Shown here in pieces: positions 13,301 through 18,697 of a stretch of 18,697 nucleotides of DNA. The notes below the pieces were generated by a model. The model ran no database searches, was not told where the DNA came from, and was given only the letters and a program-made list of their open reading frames with translations. Source of the stretch: CAZYBG01 sp964645155 (GTDB lineage: Bacteria > Pseudomonadota > Alphaproteobacteria > Rhodobacterales > Rhodobacteraceae); the NCBI GenBank assembly GCA_964645155.1, contig CAZYBG010000064.1, positions 1 to 18,697 of the forward strand, given 5' to 3'. Position numbers and translations under genes: made by a program. Every line of letters begins with the position of its first letter. Positions within the stretch are counted from its first letter, which is position 1.

Positions 13301-14860
13301 TCAGTACCACATGTCGGGCATGGACGCCTTGCGCCGCGCCACGAAGTCGCGAAGCGCCGCGTCGATCCCGTCGTCGAGCGGCGGCGCCTCGTACTCGGCC
13401 AGCGCCTTCTTCCAGGCGCGATTGGCCCGCGCGGCGGCGTCGAGCGAGCCCGCCGCCTGCCATTTCTCGAACGGCTCGTTGTCGGCCAGCGCGGTATCCC
13501 AGAAGGCGGTCTCGTAGTGCGCCATCGTGTGGGCACAGCCGAAGAAGTGGTTGCCCGGCCCGACCTCGGCGAAGGCGTCGACGGCAAGTGCCTCGTCGTC
13601 CACCGTCACCCCGGCGAGATAGGCGTGGAGCGCGCCGCAGAGATCGGCGTCGAGCATGAACTTCTCGTAGGACATCGACAGCAGCCCGTCGAGGAACCCG
13701 GCCGCGTGCAGGATGTAGTTCGCCCCGCAATGCACTGCGGCCAGCATCGACATCGTACCCTCGGTCATCGCCTGCGCGTCGGGCAGCTTCGAGGTGGTGA
13801 AGTTGCCCGAACAGCGCAGCGGCAGGTCGAGGCGCCGGGCCAGCTGGCCGATGACCATCGAACCGATCGCCGGCTCGGGCGTCCCGAAGGTCGGGCTGCC
13901 CGACCGCAGGCTCATCGAGGAGAGGAAGTTGCCGAAGACGACCGGCGCGCCGGGCCGTTCCAGCTGCGTCAGCGCGCAGCCCGCGAGCGTCTCGGCCAGC
14001 GCCTGCGCGATGGCACCGGCGCTCGTCACCGGCCCCATGGCGCCGCCGAGGATGAAGGGCACGAGGATCGTGCCCTGCCCGGCCCGCGCATAGGCCCGCA
14101 GCCCCTTCGTCATCGTGCCGTCCCAGACCAGCGGCGAGTTGACGTTGAAGTTCGCCATGATGACGCATTGGGCATCCGCCACGTCGGGGCCGAACAGGAT
14201 GCGCGCCATCTCGATACTGTCCTCGGCCCGCTCCTCGGCGGTCACCGAGCCGAGGAAGCCGCGGTCCGAGTAGCGGATATGGGCGTAGACCATGTCGAGG
14301 TGGCGCTTGTTCACCGGCACGTCCGTCGGCTCGCAGATCGTGCCGCCGGAATGGTGGAACCAGGGCGAGGACTGCGCGAGCTTGATGAAGTTCGCGAAGT
14401 CGTCGAGCGTGCCGAAGCGGCGGCCGCGGTCGAGGTCCATCACGAAGGGCGACCCGTAGGCCGGGGCGAAGACGACGTTGCGCCCGCCGATGCGGACCGA
14501 GTTTGCCGGGTTGCGCGCGTGCTGGGTGAACTCCGCCGGAGCGGTGCGCACGATCTCGCGCAGCATGCCTGGCGGAAAGCGCACGCGCACGCCGTCGACC
14601 GCGGCCCCCGCCCGGCGCCACAGCGTGATCGCGGCCGGATCGTCGCGGAAGTCGATGCCGGTCTCGGCCAGGATGCGGTCGGCCGCGGCCTCGATCCGCA
14701 GCAGGTTCTCCTCGCCCATCACGTCGTAGGTCGGGATGCCGCGCACGATGTAGGCGCAGCCGAGATCCGCGCGCGGCCGTGCCCGCTCGGCCCGGCGGCT
14801 CTCGCGCCCGGACCGCCTGCGGGCCGGCGCCGCCGGGTCGGCTTCGGCAAGGTCGTGCAT
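13301..14860 (-). CDS. MttB-family (trimethylamine methyltransferase-like) protein, non-pyrrolysine
   Basis: A protein of 519 residues, the usual length for the MttB superfamily. Typical segments are YVRGIPTYDVMGEENLLRIEAAADRILAETGIDF-like sequence near the N-terminus, FAPAYGSPFVMDLD, VYAHIRYSDRGFLGSVT, and GANYILHAAGFLDGLLSMSYEKFMLDADL. True MttB reads an amber codon as pyrrolysine; this frame contains no TAG, so it belongs to the non-pyrrolysine branch, whose studied members demethylate quaternary amines such as glycine betaine and pass the methyl group to a corrinoid protein. No corrinoid protein gene is in the window. Start ATG 14860 has GGGAAGGA about 9 nt upstream and follows the family length; a longer start at 14896 is less likely. 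It is first of three tightly packed genes, 99 nt below lysR. Confidence 0.9.
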   Translation of the reverse strand: MHDLAEADPAAPARRRSGRESRRAERARPRADLGCAYIVRGIPTYDVMGEENLLRIEAAADRILAETGIDFRDDPAAITLWRRAGAAVDGVRVRFPPGMLREIVRTAPAEFTQHARNPANSVRIGGRNVVFAPAYGSPFVMDLDRGRRFGTLDDFANFIKLAQSSPWFHHSGGTICEPTDVPVNKRHLDMVYAHIRYSDRGFLGSVTAEERAEDSIEMARILFGPDVADAQCVIMANFNVNSPLVWDGTMTKGLRAYARAGQGTILVPFILGGAMGPVTSAGAIAQALAETLAGCALTQLERPGAPVVFGNFLSSMSLRSGSPTFGTPEPAIGSMVIGQLARRLDLPLRCSGNFTTSKLPDAQAMTEGTMSMLAAVHCGANYILHAAGFLDGLLSMSYEKFMLDADLCGALHAYLAGVTVDDEALAVDAFAEVGPGNHFFGCAHTMAHYETAFWDTALADNEPFEKWQAAGSLDAAARANRAWKKALAEYEAPPLDDGIDAALRDFVARRKASMPDMWY

Positions 14861-14948
14861 CGCCAAGGGTCCTTCCCCACTGCCTTCCGCCCGCAAAGGC
14901 TATCGCGCATGGCCGGCCCTGTGACGCCAAGATTTCGGGCGCATTTCG

Positions 14949-14963
14949 ATAACCGGGGATTAT
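14949..14963. promoter_or_regulatory. Candidate LysR operator A, upstream of mttB-like gene
   Basis: ATAACC-GGG-GATTAT is an imperfect dyad with the T-N11-A core of LysR sites (T14950, A14962). It matches operator B at 15920-15934 in all but spacer and one arm base. It overlaps the last bases of lysR and lies about 90 nt before the mttB-like ATG, a good place for an activator. Confidence 0.55.
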
Positions 14964-15886
14964 GCCATGCCGGTCGCGAACTCGGCGACGATCCAGTCGA
15001 GCACGGCCCGCACGCCCGGCCCCGGCTGCCGCCCGGCAGGGACGAGCACATGGTAGCGTTCGGCCGGCGTGAAGCTCAGCGCGCCGAGCCGGACCAGCCG
15101 ACCCTCCGCCAGCAGCCGCGACAGCAACGTCGCCCAGCCGAGCGCCACCCCCTCCCCGGCCAGCGCCGCCTGGATCGTGTCGGCATAGTGGTTGAACCGC
15201 AGCCTGCTCTGGTCCGAGGCGCGGGCGACCGCGGGCCCGAGGCCCACATGCCGCGCCCAGCGCCGCCAGGTGAGCCAGGTCGGTTCGAGCCAGTCCGAGG
15301 CGATGAGCGGCAGGTCGAGGAACGCCGCCCCGTCGACCTCCGGCGGCAGCAGGTCGCGCAGGACAGGGCTGCACACCGCGAACACCTCGTCGGCGGCACT
15401 GGCGACGCTTTCGCCATCCTCGAACGGCGGGCTGCCGTAGCGGATCGCGATGTCGAGGCGGTCGCGCCTGAGGTCCGAAGGGGTGTCGTCGCCCAGCAGG
15501 CGCAGCTTGATGTCGGGATGCGCCGCGCGGAACGCCGGCAGCCGCGGCAGCAGCCAGAAGTGCGAGAAGGCGAGCGTCGCGCCGATCGTCACGGTGCCCG
15601 CGGCGACCGGCTGGCGGATCGCCTCGACCACGTCCGAGATGCGCCCGAAGGCACCGCTCACCGCCGCGGCCAGCGCCTCTCCCGGCGCGGTCAGCGTGAC
15701 CCGCCGGTGGCCCCGCACGAAAAGCGGCACCCGCAGGTCCTGTTCCAGCAGCTTGATCTGGCGGCTGACAGCCGCCTGGGTCACCCCCAGCTCGGCCGCC
15801 GCCAGGGTGAAGCCGCCAAGCCGCGCCGCCGCCTCGAAGGTTGCGAGCGCGCTCAGCGAGGAGATGCTGCGGCGCAAGGTCGGCAT
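14960..15886 (-). CDS. LysR-family transcriptional regulator (GcvA-like)
   Basis: A protein of 308 residues, standard length for LysR regulators. The N-terminal winged helix-turn-helix is clear (LSALATFEAAARLGGFTLAAAELGVTQAAVSRQIKLLEQDL..PLFVRG), followed by the linker helix and the effector-binding domain starting near VTIGATLAFSHFWLLPRL. The N-terminus and the LDIAIRYG segment resemble the GcvA group. It lies upstream of the mttB-like gene on the same strand and divergent from the DgcA-like gene, so it probably controls both, sensing a methylated amine or a product. The start at ATG 15886 is chosen because family homology begins there; the ribosome-binding site is weak, and in-frame Met codons further up (for example 15934) add non-family residues. 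Confidence 0.9.
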   Translation of the reverse strand: MPTLRRSISSLSALATFEAAARLGGFTLAAAELGVTQAAVSRQIKLLEQDLRVPLFVRGHRRVTLTAPGEALAAAVSGAFGRISDVVEAIRQPVAAGTVTIGATLAFSHFWLLPRLPAFRAAHPDIKLRLLGDDTPSDLRRDRLDIAIRYGSPPFEDGESVASAADEVFAVCSPVLRDLLPPEVDGAAFLDLPLIASDWLEPTWLTWRRWARHVGLGPAVARASDQSRLRFNHYADTIQAALAGEGVALGWATLLSRLLAEGRLVRLGALSFTPAERYHVLVPAGRQPGPGVRAVLDWIVAEFATGMA

Positions 15887-15919
15887 GGCGTACCGGTCGC
15901 CGGAAGGCGGAGGTTCAGC

Positions 15920-15934
15920 ATAACCCCAGATCAT
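15920..15934. promoter_or_regulatory. Candidate LysR operator B, upstream of lysR
   Basis: ATAACC-CCA-GATCAT has the T-N11-A core (T15921, A15933) and repeats operator A. Extended to 20 bp, the two sites agree at 15 positions, with three of five differences in the central spacer. It lies 34 nt before the lysR ATG, the usual place for LysR autoregulation and divergent activation. Confidence 0.58.
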
Positions 15935-16193
15935 GCGATTGGAACCCATTTCTGGCCTTGCGCGAATCTCCGCGACCGCGGGAACGTGCGCTTTGTCGCG
16001 CCGGAGCTTCGCTTTTGGCGCGACGTCCGGCCGCCGGACCGGCAGGATGCCTGTCGGCAGACGCAGCGACCGAAGCGGGCAGAAGGCCCGGGGCAGCGGG
16101 GAAGCATGACGACCAAGTGCCGACCGACATCGCCGACCGCGCCCCGTCCCGCCGGCCCCTCCCGCCGGCCGGGACCGGCCGCCCCGCCCGGCC

Positions 16194-16214
16194 CCGAGGA
16201 CCCGAGGACCCGAG
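16194..16214 (+). repeat. Tandem 8-bp repeat duplicating the ribosome-binding site
   Basis: CCGAGGAC occurs twice in tandem (16194-16201, 16202-16209), followed by a partial CCGAG that abuts the ATG at 16215. Each unit contains GAGGA; the proximal copy is 6 nt from the ATG and is the likely ribosome-binding site. Confidence 0.7.
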
Positions 16215-18251
16215 ATGTCGAATGACCCCCTGCTCCAGCCGTTCCGGCTGAAGCACCTGACGCTGCGCAACCGCATCATCATCACCAGCCACGAGCCCGC
16301 CTACCCCGAGGACGGCATGCCCAAGGGGCGCTACCGCGCCTATCATGTCGAGCGTGCGAAGGCCGGCGTCGCGATGACGATGACCGCAGGCTCGGCCAGC
16401 GTCAGCCGCGACAGCCCGCCGGTCTTCAACAACATCCTCGCCTGGAAGGACGAGGTGGTGGGCTGGCTCAGGCAGCTTTCCGACGAATGCCACGATCACG
16501 GTGCTGCGGTGATGATCCAGCTCACCCATCTCGGCCGCCGCACCCGCTGGGACAAGGCCGACTGGCTGCCGGTGGTCTCGCCCGGGCACGAGCGCGAGGC
16601 GGCGCACCGGGCGTTCCCGAAGAAGCTCGAGGACTGGGACATCGCGCGGATCATCGGCGACTACGCCGATGCGGCCGAGCGGATGCAGGCCGCCGGGCTC
16701 GACGGGATCGAGCTTCAGGCCTACGGCCATCTGATGGACCAGTTCTGGTCGCCCCTGACGAACAGCCTCGATGCCCCCTACGGCGGCAGCCTCGACGACC
16801 GCCTGCGCTTCACCTTCGACGTGCTGCGCGAGATCCGCCGGCGCGTCGGCCCCGACTTCATCGTCGGCATCCGCTATGCCGGCGACGATACCCTCGAGGG
16901 CGGGATCGGCGAGGCCGAGGGGCTCGAGATCTCGCGCCGGCTGAAGGACAGCGGCATGGTCGACTTCCTCAACGTGATCCGCGGCCATATCGACACCGAT
17001 GCCGGCCTGACTGACGTCATCCCGATCCAGGGCATGGCAAGCGCACCGCATCTGGATTTCGCGGGCCGGATCCGCGCCGCGACCGGCTTTCCCACCTTCC
17101 ACGCCGCCCGCATCCCCGACGTGGCGACGGCGCGCCACGCGATCGCCAGCGGCAAGGTCGACATGATCGGCATGACCCGCGCGCACATGACCGACCCGCA
17201 CATCGTCAGGAAGATCGTCGAGCGGCGCGAAGACGACATCCGGCCCTGCGTCGGCGCGAACTACTGCCTCGACCGGATCTACCAGGGCGGCCGCGCGTTC
17301 TGCATCCACAACCCCGCCACCGGGCGCGAGGAGACGATCCCGCACGAGATCCCCGCGGCCGGCCAGCGCCGCCGGGTGGTGGTGATCGGCGCCGGGCCGG
17401 CCGGGCTCGAAGCCGCGCGGGTCGCCTCCGCGCGCGGCCACGAGGTGATGGTGCACGAGGCCGCGCCCGATCCCGGCGGGCAGATCCGGCTGACCGCCCA
17501 GACGCCGCGCCGCCGCGAGATGATCGGCATCATCGACTGGCGCATGGCGCAGTGCACGAAGGCTGGCGTCGGCTTCCGCTTCAACAGCTATGCCGAGGCC
17601 GGCACCGTTCTGGCCGAAGCGCCCGACGTGGTGATCGTCGCCACCGGCGGCCTGCCGCATACCGACGTGCTGCGCGAAGGCAACGACCTCGTCGTGTCGT
17701 CGTGGGACATCCTGTCGGGCGACGCGCGGCCCGGCAGCAGCGTGCTGGTCTATGACGATGCCGGCGATGCCGCCGCGCTGCAGGCGGCCGAGGCGCTCTC
17801 GGCGGCCGGCGCGACGGTCGAGATCATGACGCCGGACCGGACCTTCTCGCCCGAGGTGATGGGCATGAACCTGGTGCCGGCGATGCGGGCGCTGCAGGCG
17901 GCCGACACCACCTTCACGGTGACCTGGCGCCTGCTGGCCGTCCGCCGCGACGGCAATGCGCTGATCGCCGAGATCGGCAGCGACTATGGCAAGGCGGCGC
18001 GCCAGCGGCGGGTGGACCAGGTGGTGGTGAACCACGGCACCCGGCCGCTCGACGAGCTCTACTTCGAGCTCAGGCCCCTGTCGTCGAACCTCGGCGCGGT
18101 CGACCACGACGCGCTCCTGTCCGGCCGCCCGCAGGCGCTGCGGCCGAACCCCGACGGCGCGTTCCAGCTTTTCCGGATCGGCGATGCGGTGGCCGCGCGC
18201 AACACGCATGCGGCGATCCATGACGCGCTGCGGCTCGTCAAGGATCTCTGA
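16215..18251 (+). CDS. DgcA / N-methylproline-demethylase-like FMN/FAD oxidoreductase
   Basis: A protein of 678 residues of the TMADH family, closest in my memory to DgcA (dimethylglycine) and HpbA/N-methylproline demethylases. The FMN barrel starts LLQPFRLKHLTLRNRIIITSHEPAYPEDGMPKG. LQAYGHLMDQFWSPLTN holds Tyr and His in places where TMADH has His and Tyr. The FeS region is RPCVGANYCLDRIYQGG...FC: Cys345, Cys351 and Cys363 are present but residue 348 is Ala, so one of the four usual ligands is missing. The FAD/NADH-binding domain follows (IGAGPAG at 391-397). Expected reaction: oxidative N-demethylation of a secondary or tertiary methylamine such as dimethylglycine or N-methylproline, with electrons going to an unseen acceptor. 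It diverges from lysR and ends 9 nt from the convergent last gene. Confidence 0.9.
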   Translation: MSNDPLLQPFRLKHLTLRNRIIITSHEPAYPEDGMPKGRYRAYHVERAKAGVAMTMTAGSASVSRDSPPVFNNILAWKDEVVGWLRQLSDECHDHGAAVMIQLTHLGRRTRWDKADWLPVVSPGHEREAAHRAFPKKLEDWDIARIIGDYADAAERMQAAGLDGIELQAYGHLMDQFWSPLTNSLDAPYGGSLDDRLRFTFDVLREIRRRVGPDFIVGIRYAGDDTLEGGIGEAEGLEISRRLKDSGMVDFLNVIRGHIDTDAGLTDVIPIQGMASAPHLDFAGRIRAATGFPTFHAARIPDVATARHAIASGKVDMIGMTRAHMTDPHIVRKIVERREDDIRPCVGANYCLDRIYQGGRAFCIHNPATGREETIPHEIPAAGQRRRVVVIGAGPAGLEAARVASARGHEVMVHEAAPDPGGQIRLTAQTPRRREMIGIIDWRMAQCTKAGVGFRFNSYAEAGTVLAEAPDVVIVATGGLPHTDVLREGNDLVVSSWDILSGDARPGSSVLVYDDAGDAAALQAAEALSAAGATVEIMTPDRTFSPEVMGMNLVPAMRALQAADTTFTVTWRLLAVRRDGNALIAEIGSDYGKAARQRRVDQVVVNHGTRPLDELYFELRPLSSNLGAVDHDALLSGRPQALRPNPDGAFQLFRIGDAVAARNTHAAIHDALRLVKDL

Positions 18252-18260
18252 GGGCGGGCG

Positions 18261-18697
18261 TCAGCCGGGGTCCATGCGCCGCACGGAGACCTCGCGGCCG
18301 GCCTGCCCGATGACCAGGGCCTCCAGCCGCGGCCGGCTGGTGCCGCGGCCGGCCGCCACCGCGGCGTCGATGGCCAGAAGGCCAAGCGCGTACCCTCGGG
18401 CGCCCTCCCGGCCGAGCCCGTTCGCGCGGGCCCAGGCGGCCGCCTCGGGGAACGGATCGCTGACGGTCAGCGCCCCGCCGGCGCCGGAGGCGATCGCCGC
18501 CACGGCCTCGGCCGTCAGCGCGTCGCGCCGGGCATAGACCGGCCGGCCCGCAAGCTCGACATCGGCCGCGGCCGTCGCTGCGGCGAGCAGCACCGCGCGC
18601 GACGCCGGGTCGAGCGTCACCGACAGGGGCGGCGCTCCGCCGGCGAGGCCCGCGGGCGCCACCGCCGCATGGCCGTCGGCCGCCGCGGCCCGCCCGA
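18261..18697 (-). CDS. Unrecognised protein, C-terminal part only
   Basis: A frame of at least 145 codons, open to the right window edge and ending in TGA at 18261. I do not recognise it. It is Ala/Gly-rich but has the feel of a real globular domain: VTLDPASRAVLLAAATAAADVEL, GRPVYARRDALTAEAVAAI, EAAAWARANGLGREGARGYALGLLAIDAAV, and a C-terminal strand pair RPRLEALVIGQAGREVSVRRMD. No signal peptide can be judged because the N-terminus is missing. It faces the DgcA-like gene with only 9 nt between stops, so it belongs to another transcript that may still be part of the same amine-catabolism locus. A GTG at 18662 is in frame but the frame continues above it, so it need not be the start. Confidence 0.55.
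   Translation of the reverse strand, partial: GRAAAADGHAAVAPAGLAGGAPPLSVTLDPASRAVLLAAATAAADVELAGRPVYARRDALTAEAVAAIASGAGGALTVSDPFPEAAAWARANGLGREGARGYALGLLAIDAAVAAGRGTSRPRLEALVIGQAGREVSVRRMDPG

Larger units (their letters stand above)
15887..16214. promoter_or_regulatory. Divergent lysR / DgcA-like intergenic region
   Basis: This 328-nt gap holds operator B close to lysR, so the DgcA-like mRNA may have a leader of up to ~250 nt. The half near 16215 is extremely C/G-rich. A perfect GGCCGG-GA-CCGGCC dyad lies at 16167-16180 and can form a leader hairpin. I see no convincing small gene; the long plus-strand frame crossing it is a shadow of mttB and lysR. Confidence 0.5.

Noticed and set aside
13301..14860. 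Possible pyrrolysine (in-frame amber) in the MttB-like gene
   Set aside because: The frame has no internal TAG and no pyrrolysine machinery is in the window; length and sequence fit the non-pyrrolysine branch.
13262..16225. Plus-strand open frame of nearly 1000 codons opposite the mttB-like and lysR genes
   Set aside because: It is rich in Arg, Gly, Pro, Ala and His with no domain, and lies antisense to two well-supported genes. In GC-rich DNA with G/C third positions, long antisense frames are expected.
10938..18251. The two TMADH-type genes as a recent duplication
   Set aside because: They share layout and motif positions but differ strongly throughout, including the FeS Cys set, so they are distinct old subfamilies.

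Overview
The window is GC-rich, densely packed bacterial DNA. Gene content and protein style (HupE/UreJ next to a 'transmembrane anchor' protein, MipA/OmpV, short TerB coupled to a PhnD-like protein, MttB with TMADH-type flavoproteins) point to an alphaproteobacterium, most likely in the Rhodobacterales/Paracoccaceae. That assignment is inference; there is no rRNA or other marker gene here. I see no tRNA, rRNA, CRISPR array, insertion sequence or phage gene.

Region 1 (1-3211) looks like a metal-homeostasis island. Two gene sets diverge from a 75-bp spacer that holds a perfect C6-T-G6 operator of the CsoR/RcnR type. Leftward run a small His-rich exported protein, a HupE/UreJ-family membrane protein and a single-pass 'anchor' protein cut by the window edge. 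Rightward run a CsoR/RcnR-family sensor with a Cys-His-Cys ligand set and, overlapping it by one base, an MFS exporter with a His-rich C-terminal tail like NreB. Nickel or cobalt is the best guess for the metal; copper is not excluded.

Region 2 (3516-8629, all minus strand) is a polar amino-acid ABC importer operon. The order is ATPase, periplasmic binding protein, two permeases, a glutamine-synthetase-family ligase (probably a gamma-glutamyl-amine/polyamine ligase) starting with TTG, and an orphan CoxG-family SRPBCC protein. The ligase probably traps or activates what the importer brings in. A strong hairpin sits between the binding-protein and permease genes.

Region 3 (8731-10862) holds a TerB-family protein translationally coupled to a signal-less PhnD-like protein on the minus strand, and a divergent MipA/OmpV outer-membrane beta-barrel. 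A perfect GC hairpin separates the barrel gene from the convergent gene that follows.

Region 4 (10938-18697) looks like methylated-amine or betaine catabolism. A LysR regulator lies upstream of an MttB-family (non-pyrrolysine) methyltransferase, a shrunken pyrroline-5-carboxylate-reductase-like remnant and a TMADH-type flavin/FeS oxidoreductase, all on the minus strand. A second TMADH-type protein (DgcA / N-methylproline-demethylase-like) diverges from lysR. Two near-identical T-N11-A dyads (ATAACC-N3-GATYAT), one on each side of lysR, are good candidate operators linking the two arms. The last gene is an unrecognised C-terminal fragment running off the right edge.

All functions are assigned by reading the sequence alone. 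No database search was run.
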